Part shown: piece after piece, positions 34,473-41,750 of the stretch
Layout: every line of letters starts with the position of its first letter
How positions within the stretch are numbered: the stretch's first letter is position 1
Source of the DNA: Bailinhaonella thermotolerans
GTDB taxonomy: Bacteria; Actinomycetota; Actinomycetes; Streptosporangiales; Streptosporangiaceae
NCBI RefSeq assembly: GCF_003594875.1
Contig: NZ_QZEY01000006.1
Coordinates: forward strand, 186,001 to 250,000
Direction of reading: 5' to 3'
Length of the DNA stretch: 64,000 nucleotides
The notes under the pieces: model-generated
What the model was told of the DNA's origin: nothing
Database searches by the model: none
What the model saw: the letters and a program-made list of their open reading frames with translations, nothing else
Translations under genes and position numbers: made by a program

Positions 34473-35510
34473 ATGGATCCAATCTCTGAAAACATGCTGA
34501 AAGTGGTCTCGGAGCAGATCGGGTACACCGAGGGCCCCGGCGGCTACAGCAAGTTCGGCGACTGGTACAGCGTCAACATCGACAAGGACCCGGTGTTCAA
34601 GAACGCCGCGTGGTGCGACATGTTCCTCACGTGGGCGGGCCACAAGGTCGGGGCGCAGGAATACGTCGGCGAATTCGCGTACACCCCCTACCACGCGGCC
34701 TGGTTCAAGGAGCAGGGCGCCTGGACCGACAAGCCCGAGCCCGGCGCGATCGTGTTCTTCGACTGGGGCGGCTCCAAGGAGATCGACAACATCGATCACG
34801 TGGGCATCGTCGAGAAGCCCGGGGAGAACGGCAAGGTCCACACGATCGAGGGCAACTCCGACGGCATCTTCGTCAAGCGCCAGGTGCGCGACGAGGGCGA
34901 CATCGTCGGATACGGCCTGCCGGCCAAGGTGAAGGAGCGGAAGGACGCCGAGGCCGCCAAGGCCCAGGCCCTGACCCCCACCGAGGCCCCCACCCCCGCC
35001 CCCGCCGAGGACGCCGCCCAGGCTCCCGCGCAGGCCCCGGCGGCTGCCGAGCAGTCGCTCGCCACCCTGTTCGGCCTCACCCCGGCCGGGAACCAGGCGG
35101 CCGCGCGGAAGGCCGAGGCGGACGCCGGCAAGACCGCGGCGACCACCCCGGACGCCCGGCCCCAGTCCGCGCGGAAGGCCGAGTCGTCCGACACCGCGGC
35201 CGTCCCGGTGAGCGGCGGCGGCAACGGCGGCAACGGCGCTGACGGCGGGTCGCTCCCGGCGCAGCAGGTCAGCCTCAACGGCGGCACGACGGCGCTGGCC
35301 GCGCACGCGATGCCCAGCCTGCCGCCGGCCGGCGACGCGGTGCAGTACTCCGCGGTCCCCGCGGGCGTGCTCACGGCGCTGCTCGCCACCGCGGTGATCG
35401 CCGCGCAGGTGCGCACCCGCAAGCTCTCCCTCGCCGCGCTCAAGCCGGCCGCGCTGGTCCAGCGCGTCCGCGGGAGCCGGCAGGGCCGCCACCACAGCGT
35501 GGACGAGTAG
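34473..35510 (+). CDS. CHAP-domain cell-wall hydrolase under c-di-AMP riboswitch
   Basis: A 345-residue protein with an N-terminal CHAP amidase/endopeptidase domain (residues ~1-150): catalytic cysteine C48 in AAWCDMFLTWAG, histidine H109 in IDHVGIVEK and the EGNS asparagine region. A disordered Ala/Pro/Lys-rich stretch (~155-290) resembles a wall-spanning linker, and one hydrophobic helix AVPAGVLTALLATAVIAAQV (~293-313) precedes a basic tail. No N-terminal signal peptide is evident, so topology is unclear: export may rely on the C-terminal helix. The ribosome site AGGAGG is 17 bases before the ATG, unusually far. It probably remodels peptidoglycan during growth or germination, tuned by c-di-AMP. 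Confidence 0.88.
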   Translation: MDPISENMLKVVSEQIGYTEGPGGYSKFGDWYSVNIDKDPVFKNAAWCDMFLTWAGHKVGAQEYVGEFAYTPYHAAWFKEQGAWTDKPEPGAIVFFDWGGSKEIDNIDHVGIVEKPGENGKVHTIEGNSDGIFVKRQVRDEGDIVGYGLPAKVKERKDAEAAKAQALTPTEAPTPAPAEDAAQAPAQAPAAAEQSLATLFGLTPAGNQAAARKAEADAGKTAATTPDARPQSARKAESSDTAAVPVSGGGNGGNGADGGSLPAQQVSLNGGTTALAAHAMPSLPPAGDAVQYSAVPAGVLTALLATAVIAAQVRTRKLSLAALKPAALVQRVRGSRQGRHHSVDE

Positions 35511-35696
35511 AGCCTCCCCGAGTCCGCGGGCGCGCCACCCACCCACTTCGCGCCCCGCGGAGCCCCGAGGCCGGGACGGTCCCCCGCCGTCCCGGCCTCA
35601 CCCCTTTCTCCCGCCTTCCCTCACGACCTGGAATCCGCGGCCTGCCGGGCCCCGGGCTTTCCCGCGAGGCCCTGGCATTCAGCGGGGGCCGGCCGC

Positions 35697-37535
35697 TCAG
35701 CGGCGCGACAGCGTGCGGGCCACCCCGGCGGCGATGGTGGTGGCGAGCAGCCACCCGGCCGCCACCAGCCCGAACGCGAACCACTGGAACGCCCCCTCCG
35801 GGTTGAACGCCCGCTCCTGCCCCAGGTCCACGATGGGCAGCAGCAGGTCCAGCGTGTAGATGAGCGGGTTGAAGTGCGGCGCCTCGTTCTCCTTCAGCGC
35901 CTGCGGCTCGTTCGCCGCGTACACCCCCGTCCCCACGCTGAGCAGGACCACCAGCCACAGCGCCGCCCGCCAGGGCTGGAAGCCGTACCCCACGGTGACC
36001 TCCTGCAGCACGTTCCAGGCCCGTCCCAGCGGCCCGAGCGTGCTCCGCTGCCGCCGTTCCTTGGCGTACAGCACCCGCCGCGCGTCCAGGTGGTGCCCGA
36101 TCCGGGTGTAGGTCGCCGCGAGCTGCTCGTACGGCTGCGCCGCGAACGGCCCGCGGGCCAGCCAGCGCAGGCGGTCGCGGGCGGGCAGCACCGGCTCCAG
36201 CGTCTCGTAGACGAGCCCGCCGGCCTCCAGCGTCTCCGGCCAGGTCTCCGGCCGGTCGCGCAGCACCGACAGCTTGGCGTGCCGCAGGTTCACCTCGCCC
36301 TCGGGGCGCTCGGCCGGCTGGAACTCGATCTCCTCGGCCGTGAGCGAGGGCGCCCGCAGCGCCGGCCCCGCCGGGTTGACCAGCCGCGCCCCGGACATCG
36401 TCAGCCGCCCGATCCGCGCCCCCGAGATGCGCAGCTCGCCGTGGAACACCGCCTGGTCGGCGAACCAGTCCGACCCGACCTCGATCCGTGAGGCGCGCAC
36501 GGCGATGCCCCCGGGGTTCTCGAACCTCCCCCCGAACATCAGCACACGGCCCCCGACCCGCGCCGTGCGCAGCCGTACCTCGCCCTCGGCCCGCACGTGG
36601 TTGAGCATGAGCGCGTCCCCGACGACCATGCCGTCGCCGTTGATCGCGCGCCCGGTGGCGCCGCCGCCCGCCCTGGTGCCGTTCAGATCGACGCGGCCCT
36701 GCACCTGCAGGCCCACGAGGCGGATCTCCCCCTCCGAGACGAGGTGGGCCTCGACGTTGGCGATCGTGGCGCGCTCCAGGTTGAGCGTCAGGCCCCCGGG
36801 GTTGGCCAGGGTGGCGTCCTGGATCGTGAGGTTGCCGCTCAGGCGCGCGCCCGGCAGCCGCATCTCGCCCTCCACATGGAAGCCGCGCGAGCAGAACACG
36901 CCGCCCTCCACGACCGCGCCGCCCAGCCCGAGCGCGACGCTGCCGGGGTGGACCAGCCGCGCCCCGTTGAGGATCACCCGGCCGGACACCCGCGCGTTGT
37001 AGAACCGGATCCGCCCCTCCACCGACAGGCCCCGGGCGGCCAGGTCCCCGTCGACGGCGATGTTGGACGCGTTGACCGGGTCCTCGCCGGACGAGCCGAT
37101 CTCGGTCTCGTCGAGGTAGAGCGAGCCGCCGATCCGGGCCCCGCGCAGGATCAGCGGGCCCGCGAACCGGCAATCGGAGAGCACCAGGCCCCCGTCCGTG
37201 CGGACGCCGCGGGCGTCCAGGCCGGGCAGGCGGCTGCCGCTGAGGTCGATCGCCTTGGTGCTCGCCTCCAGGAACACCGGGGCCTCGTCGAACTCGCACC
37301 CGCGCATCAGCACCGGCGCGTTGAGCTGGGCGTACGACACGTCCAGCGGGCCCGTGACCCGCGCCCCGAGCACCCGCACGGCGGGCACGCGGCCGGCGGC
37401 GGGGGTGCGCCCGCCGAGCAGGAGTTCGCTGACGAACTCCGCCCGCACCTCCTGCCCGGTCCCCTGGAGGTCGACGAGGCCGCCGTGGGGGAAGGCGGCC
37501 CACAGGGCGCGTTCGGGCTCGGAGAGTGCGTTCAC
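35697..37535 (-). CDS. Beta-helical repeat membrane protein (actinobacterial 'oxidoreductase' family)
   Basis: A 612-residue protein. Residues ~40-430 are made of about 20 irregular 20-25-residue repeats with G-x-hydrophobic cores (RISGARIGRLTMSGARLV, VSGRVILNGARLV, LSGNLTIQDATLA), as in pentapeptide/bactofilin-like right-handed beta helices. Residues ~430-500 are a helical region, then two membrane helices (AALWLVVLLSVGTGVYAA and WFAFGLVAAGWLLATTIAAGV) flank a loop at the C-terminus. Streptomyces relatives are often labelled membrane-associated oxidoreductase, but I see no cofactor motif. I prefer the GTG at 37535 with GGGGG upstream over the long N-terminal extension. Role unknown; a membrane-anchored scaffold is inference. 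Confidence 0.75.
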   Translation of the reverse strand: MNALSEPERALWAAFPHGGLVDLQGTGQEVRAEFVSELLLGGRTPAAGRVPAVRVLGARVTGPLDVSYAQLNAPVLMRGCEFDEAPVFLEASTKAIDLSGSRLPGLDARGVRTDGGLVLSDCRFAGPLILRGARIGGSLYLDETEIGSSGEDPVNASNIAVDGDLAARGLSVEGRIRFYNARVSGRVILNGARLVHPGSVALGLGGAVVEGGVFCSRGFHVEGEMRLPGARLSGNLTIQDATLANPGGLTLNLERATIANVEAHLVSEGEIRLVGLQVQGRVDLNGTRAGGGATGRAINGDGMVVGDALMLNHVRAEGEVRLRTARVGGRVLMFGGRFENPGGIAVRASRIEVGSDWFADQAVFHGELRISGARIGRLTMSGARLVNPAGPALRAPSLTAEEIEFQPAERPEGEVNLRHAKLSVLRDRPETWPETLEAGGLVYETLEPVLPARDRLRWLARGPFAAQPYEQLAATYTRIGHHLDARRVLYAKERRQRSTLGPLGRAWNVLQEVTVGYGFQPWRAALWLVVLLSVGTGVYAANEPQALKENEAPHFNPLIYTLDLLLPIVDLGQERAFNPEGAFQWFAFGLVAAGWLLATTIAAGVARTLSRR

Positions 37536-37651
37536 GACATCGCCCCCAGTGCGTACGGCATGGGGACGATGGTGGCGGAAGAGCGGCGCGCGGGCCACCG
37601 GGCCGGCGGGCCCGTCCGGTCGCCGGGCCGCGCGGGCCCCGCGCCCGGCGC

Positions 37652-38026
37652 CTACTCGGGCCGGTAGACGCGCATCGCGTCCTCCTCGGCGGTGTAGCCG
37701 CCGAAGTCGCCGCCCACGTCCTCGGCGATCGCGTCGGGCTCGGTGTCGAGGTGCACGCCCTCGTCGGGCTCAACCAGCCGCCCCGCCGTCTCCCGCACGC
37801 TCCCGGCGTACTCCGCCTCGGGCTCCTCGCGCGACAGCCTGCGGTCCAGCGACTCGCCCTGGGCCTGCTCCTCGTCGGTCGTGCCGAACTCCTCCACGCC
37901 GGCCGGGCGCTCGCCCGGGATCGGCTGCTCCTGCGGGTCCACCGACCACATGCGCTCGGGGCTGCTGTCCTGCAGGTCCGGGATTCCCTCGTCCTCCTGC
38001 CGGGACCGGGGGTCGTGCTCGGTCAT
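37652..38026 (-). CDS. DUF5709 family acidic protein
   Basis: A 124-residue, very acidic and probably disordered protein. LDRRLSREEPE and the EEDAMRVYRPE end, with short DxxDPxEQP-type segments, match the DUF5709 family found only in actinomycetes. No membrane segment. ATG is preceded by GAGGGAGG. It lies downstream of nothing on its strand and is divergent from dodecin. Function unknown. Confidence 0.8.
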   Translation of the reverse strand: MTEHDPRSRQEDEGIPDLQDSSPERMWSVDPQEQPIPGERPAGVEEFGTTDEEQAQGESLDRRLSREEPEAEYAGSVRETAGRLVEPDEGVHLDTEPDAIAEDVGGDFGGYTAEEDAMRVYRPE

Positions 38027-38270
38027 CGTCGGCCTCCCTCGTCACATCCTGATCAGTCGCCATACCCCCGATACGGGGATCTATCGGTCATCCCCGACCC
38101 TCCGCCGCCCATCGCGCGGCGAGACCGCCGTGCCGTACGGCGGGCCGCGGGCGTCCGAGACGTACGGGCTGGGCGGGGACTACTCGGCATTGCCAGAACA
38201 TTCGGCGATATTCCCGGTAAATACGGGTAAAGGGCTCCGCAAACTCCGCAACCCCCTGGAAGGGAGTGCC

Positions 38271-38477
38271 ATGTCGTCCGTAGCCAGGGTCACCGAGATC
38301 AGCGCGGTGTCCGAGATCAGCTTCGAGGACGCCGTGAAGACCGGGGTCGCCCGCGCCTCCGAGACGCTGCGGGGCCTCCAGTCGGCCTGGATCAAGGAGC
38401 AGGAGGTCGAGCTCAGCCCGGACGGGAAGATCACGGGCTACAAGGTGAACATGATGGTCACCTTCGTCCTGGAGTAG
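38271..38477 (+). CDS. Dodecin family flavin/CoA-binding protein
   Basis: A 68-residue protein with the dodecin plan: one strand (VARVTEISAVSEISFEDAVKTGVARASETLRG), a helix and two further strands ending in the typical GYKVNMMVTFVLE. Tryptophan in QSAWIKEQEVEL is the residue that stacks on flavin in the dodecameric shell. Dodecins store or buffer FMN/riboflavin in the cytoplasm. The ATG follows GGAAGGGAG. The ~240 bp upstream contain a GCCGTACGGC at 38132-38141 and an AT-richer stretch (38190-38230) that should hold the promoter. Confidence 0.92.
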   Translation: MSSVARVTEISAVSEISFEDAVKTGVARASETLRGLQSAWIKEQEVELSPDGKITGYKVNMMVTFVLE

Positions 38478-38580
38478 ACCCCCGCCGAACCGGCGACGGC
38501 CGCCCGCGGACCACTCGCGGGCGGCCGTCGCGCCTTCCACCCCCGGCGCGCACCCCGCATTCCCGCCCCGGCGGCCCCTC

Positions 38581-38645
38581 CCCTCGCCGTGATCATGCGG
38601 TTCTGATCACAACGTGTGCGCGAAACCGCATGATCACGACGAGGG
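38581..38645. repeat. Long inverted repeat (hairpin family, copy 2)
   Basis: Arms at 38581-38602 and 38624-38645, beginning CCCTCGCCGTGATCATGCGG, pair over 22 bp with one mismatch around a 21-nt loop. The arm and loop (TGATCACAACGTGTGCGCG) closely resemble copy 1 at 2555-2613, showing a shared mobile or amplified origin. It lies in the 320-bp gap between dodecin (+) and the methyltransferase (-) stops; the rest of that gap holds a near-repeat of CCCGGTGAAGGGGCC (38669 and 38760) and a G-rich stretch at 38773-38815. Confidence 0.82.
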
Positions 38646-38797
38646 ACAGGCGCCGGGGCGGTCCGCGGCCCGGTGAAGGGGCCCCGGTGAACGGGAGCCG
38701 GTTCGACCTGGCCGGCTCGCTGACCTCCATGCTCGGCATGAAGGGAACCCGGCACGGCGACCCGGTGAAGGGGCCGGGGGCTGGGGCGGGGGTGGGG

Positions 38798-40168
38798 TCA
38801 GGGGGTGGTCGGGGTGTTGGCGGAGGCCACGAACATGGGCATGACCAGGTAGAAGCGGCCGTCCACGTCCCGTTCCTCCTGCTCGGCGAGCCACGCCTTG
38901 GCCTGGGCCGGGCGGATCGCGCCGCGCTTGACCGCCGCCTCGGCCAGGCGGGGCAGCATCGCGCCGGTGTGCTCGATGTCGGTGTAGACCATCGGGTGGA
39001 TGTCCACCGCCACGTTGACGAACCCGGCCCTGGTCAGCAGGTCGCGGTAGCGCCGCCCGATCCACGGCTGCGCGATCGCCCCGGTGTACCCCCGGGTGAT
39101 CACGCGGGTGAGCTGCACGTCGTCGGCGTCCAGCCCCCACATGTCGTGGTCCTGGTCCAGCAGCACGATCCGCCCGCCGGGGACCAGCGCGCGCCGCGCC
39201 TCCGCCAGCGCGACCTCGGGGTTGGCCAGGTGCTGGTAGACGCCCTCGGCCCGGTACCGGGCCAGCGTGTGGTCGTCGTACGGCAGGCCCTCCACCGCCG
39301 CGATGCGGTACTCGCAGTGCGGGAACCGCCGTCGCGCGATCTCGATCATGCGCTCGGCCACGTCGATGCCCACGGCCTGCTGCCCCTGCTCGGTCAGCTC
39401 GGCCACCGCGCACCCGCCGCCGCTGCCCGCGTCCAGCGTGAGCCCCGCCGGGCCCTCCGCCAGCAGGTCGTAGGACAGCCGGCGCAGCCGTACGGCCTGG
39501 GGCGCCCACTCGATCCGGTCGAGGTAGCCGATGAACCGCTCGATCGGGTCCACCGGGGTCCGCTCCTCCAGCGGGATCTCGTGCTCGCCGGTCGCCCCGT
39601 GCTCGGGCGGGCTGGGCACGCCCACGTGCTCGGGGTGGCCGGGCACGCCCGCGTTCGCCGACGCCGGCGGGCCCTGCGGCGGCCGGGGCGCCTGCGACGG
39701 CTGAAGCGGCTGAGACGGCTGAAGCGGCTGGGGCGGCTGCTGCGGGGCCGGGTGCGGCGGTTGCGGGCGCGTCCCCCGCGGAGGCTGCCGGGGCGGCTCA
39801 TACGGCGGCTGGGGGCCGTGGGGCGCGGGCGGCTGGGGCGGCGGCCCGGGCTGGGGCTGGTGCGGGGGAAGCGCGGGGCCCTCCCCGCCGGGCGGACCCG
39901 GCGGCGGGAGCGGGCCGGGGCCGGCCGGCTGACCGGGAGGCCCCGGCGGACCGGGAGGGCCCGGCGGACCGGGACGCGCGGGGACCACGCCGGGGGCCGC
40001 CGTGCCGTCGGGCGGCGGCAGCTTGCTCTCCCGCTTGGGCAGCGGCCCGCCGTACGGCGCCGCCTCGGCTGGGGCGGGAGCGGGTTCGTGGGGGTGGGCG
40101 GACGGCTGCGCGCCGGGGGGCGGGGTGCCGGGCGTGCCGGTTCCGGGGGTCGTGGAGTTCGGGTGCAT
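38798..40168 (-). CDS. SAM-dependent methyltransferase with long proline-rich N-terminus
   Basis: A 456-residue protein in two parts. Residues ~1-195 are low-complexity Pro/Gly/Gln (for example GPPGPPGPPGPPGQPAG and PQQPPQPLQPSQPLQ). Residues ~205-456 are a class I methyltransferase: LTLDAGSGGGCAVAELTEQG (motif I), VGIDVAERMIEIARRRFP (motif II), and ALVPGGRIVLLDQDHD (motif post-II), with the ubiquinone/sterol methyltransferase-like layout. The ATG at 40168 is preferred over one at 40246 because the leader upstream is AT-rich non-coding-like DNA. A proline tract of this size suggests binding to another protein or surface; the substrate is unknown. Confidence 0.82.
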   Translation of the reverse strand: MHPNSTTPGTGTPGTPPPGAQPSAHPHEPAPAPAEAAPYGGPLPKRESKLPPPDGTAAPGVVPARPGPPGPPGPPGPPGQPAGPGPLPPPGPPGGEGPALPPHQPQPGPPPQPPAPHGPQPPYEPPRQPPRGTRPQPPHPAPQQPPQPLQPSQPLQPSQAPRPPQGPPASANAGVPGHPEHVGVPSPPEHGATGEHEIPLEERTPVDPIERFIGYLDRIEWAPQAVRLRRLSYDLLAEGPAGLTLDAGSGGGCAVAELTEQGQQAVGIDVAERMIEIARRRFPHCEYRIAAVEGLPYDDHTLARYRAEGVYQHLANPEVALAEARRALVPGGRIVLLDQDHDMWGLDADDVQLTRVITRGYTGAIAQPWIGRRYRDLLTRAGFVNVAVDIHPMVYTDIEHTGAMLPRLAEAAVKRGAIRPAQAKAWLAEQEERDVDGRFYLVMPMFVASANTPTTP

Positions 40169-40328
40169 GGCCGTCCTGGTGTTCCTCTTGATGCTTCGGC
40201 TGTGCCCGATCCTCGCGCATCCGACGATATTTGACATCCTGAACAACTAAACCGCGCGATGAGAGGAATGCCGGAACACGGCCCGCGCCTGACGCTCCGC
40301 CGACCTGCGACGCCGGTCCGTAGTCGTC

Positions 40329-40361
40329 TCTTTGGGTAATTGTCGCGGTTTCTTTGGGTAA
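40329..40361. promoter_or_regulatory. Twin direct repeats spaced two helical turns apart
   Basis: TCTTTGGGTAA occurs exactly at 40329-40339 and 40351-40361, a 22-bp offset that puts both on the same face of the DNA. They lie in the divergent gap between the proline-rich methyltransferase (-) and the lipoprotein gene (+), the second ending nine bases before the ATG. This is the arrangement expected for tandem binding of a regulator or for a repeated sigma-factor site. Which gene it serves is unclear. Confidence 0.5.
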
Positions 40362-40370
40362 GGGCCGTGC

Positions 40371-40793
40371 ATGATGCGGTTGTTGACCGAGTGGACCCGG
40401 TTGCGGACCGGGATGGTGGTCGCGGCCCTGCTCATCGCGGTGACGGGGCTCTCCGGGTGCGCCGGATCCGCCCGCGACGCCGAGGCGGCGGACGCCGCCC
40501 GGGCCCTGCACGACGCGCTCGCGCGGCGCGACGGGAACGCCGCCTGCGCCCTGCTCGCCCCCCGCGCCGCCGAGGGACTGGAGACCGGTGGCGCGGTCTG
40601 CCGGGAGGAGATCCTCCGGCTGGACCTGGCGGGCGGCGACGTCCGGGAGGTGCGGGTCTGGGGTCGCGCGGCCCAGGTCCGCACGGCGGGCGACACGCTC
40701 TTCCTCACGCGCTTCGCGTCCGGCTGGCGCGTCACCGCCGCCGGCTGCGAGCCGCGCCCGGCCGAGCCGTACGACTGCGAGGTGGAGGCCTGA
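40371..40793 (+). CDS. Small lipoprotein with NTF2-like appearance
   Basis: A 140-residue protein with a signal peptide (TGMVVAALLIAVTGLSGC) whose lipobox LSGC predicts lipid anchoring at C30. The mature part is compact: a helix with DAARALHDALARRDGNAACALLAPRA, then strands with VREVRVWGRAAQVRTAGDTLFLTRFASGWRVTAAGC and two further cysteines near the end that could form a disulfide. The pattern resembles small NTF2-like lipoproteins of actinomycetes. It is followed after one base by a 27-residue membrane peptide and then DUF6766, as a likely operon. Confidence 0.75.
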   Translation: MMRLLTEWTRLRTGMVVAALLIAVTGLSGCAGSARDAEAADAARALHDALARRDGNAACALLAPRAAEGLETGGAVCREEILRLDLAGGDVREVRVWGRAAQVRTAGDTLFLTRFASGWRVTAAGCEPRPAEPYDCEVEA

Positions 40794-40794
40794 G

Positions 40795-40878
40795 ATGCGC
40801 GCAACATTCACCCTGACGCTCGCACTGATCGCTGCGGGACTGGCCTTCGTGCTGGTCATCGGGCTGCTGCACCGATGA
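40795..40878 (+). CDS. 27-residue single-helix membrane peptide
   Basis: MRATFTLTLALIAAGLAFVL plus seven residues ending in LLHR form one hydrophobic helix with a basic residue at each end. It starts one base after the lipoprotein stop (TGAGATG) and GGTGGAGG lies upstream, so it has good translation signals. The close spacing to a lipoprotein and a membrane protein suggests a small subunit of a membrane complex. No family is recognised. Confidence 0.55.
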   Translation: MRATFTLTLALIAAGLAFVLVIGLLHR

Positions 40879-40968
40879 GCGGGCGCTTTTGAGCGGGCCG
40901 GACCCGATCCGGGAGGGCCGCGGGGCCCCGAGGGCCGGGCCCGGCCGGGAACTGATCGGGGAGGCACG

Positions 40969-41643
40969 ATGAGACGTTTCGTCCGGGAGAACGCGCTGAC
41001 GCTGTTCTTCCTGCTGATCTTCCTGCTCGCGCTGGCGGGGCAGGCGGTGACGGGCATGGCCCGGCTCAACCACGACCTGGTGGCCGAGGGGGCGGCGCCG
41101 GTCTCGCTGCTCGCCTACGTCACCTCCGGCGACTTCGCCGTGGACGTCGCGGAGAACTGGCAGTCGGAGTACCTCCAGTTCTTCCTGTTCATCGTGGTCA
41201 CCGTCTGGCTGGTGCAGAAGGGGTCGCCGGAGTCGAAGCAGCCGGGCGAGGAGGGCGCCGGGTCCGACAAGGACGCGATGGTCGGGGCGTTCGCGCGGGC
41301 CGGGTCGCCCCGCTGGGCGCGGGCCGGCGGCATCCGGCGCTGGCTGCTGTCCAACTCCCTCGGCCTGGTCATGGGCGTCCTGTTCCTGCTGTCGTGGCTG
41401 GGGCAGTCCGTCGCCGGCCTGTCGGCGTACAACGCCGAGCAGCTCGGGGCGTTCGAGGATCCGGTGACGTGGGCGCAGTACGTCGGCTCGGCCGAGTTCT
41501 GGAACCGGACGCTGCAGAACTGGCAGTCGGAGTTCCTGGCCGTGGCGTCGATGGTGTCGCTGGCGGTCTTCCTGCGCCAGCGCGGCTCCCCCGAGTCCAA
41601 GCCCGTCGGCGCGCCCCACGGGGCCACCAGCGTCGAGAACTGA
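40969..41643 (+). CDS. DUF6766 membrane protein, internally duplicated
   Basis: A 224-residue protein with four transmembrane helices in two repeats. Each half has a helix pair, a NWQSE[YF]L motif and a conserved RGSPESK-type loop: NWQSEYLQFFLFIVV followed by QKGSPESKQPG in the first half, NWQSEFLAVASMVSL followed by RQRGSPESKPVG in the second. ATG is preceded by GGGGAGG. The duplication suggests an ancestral two-helix protein. The family is common in actinomycetes and some proteobacteria with no known role. It probably belongs with the lipoprotein and microprotein upstream. Confidence 0.82.
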   Translation: MRRFVRENALTLFFLLIFLLALAGQAVTGMARLNHDLVAEGAAPVSLLAYVTSGDFAVDVAENWQSEYLQFFLFIVVTVWLVQKGSPESKQPGEEGAGSDKDAMVGAFARAGSPRWARAGGIRRWLLSNSLGLVMGVLFLLSWLGQSVAGLSAYNAEQLGAFEDPVTWAQYVGSAEFWNRTLQNWQSEFLAVASMVSLAVFLRQRGSPESKPVGAPHGATSVEN

Positions 41644-41750
41644 GCCCGCGCCGCCGTACCCCGGAGCCGCGGATACGCCCCGTTCGGTTTCGGTTTGCCG
41701 CGCCGATCCGTCACACTTGTGGCCTCTCGGAAGGCGGATGGGGCGCAGTG

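Noticed and set aside
40795-40878. Dismissal of the 27-codon frame as noise
   Set aside because: It has a ribosome site, a one-base gap to the upstream stop and a clear transmembrane helix, so I kept it with moderate confidence.
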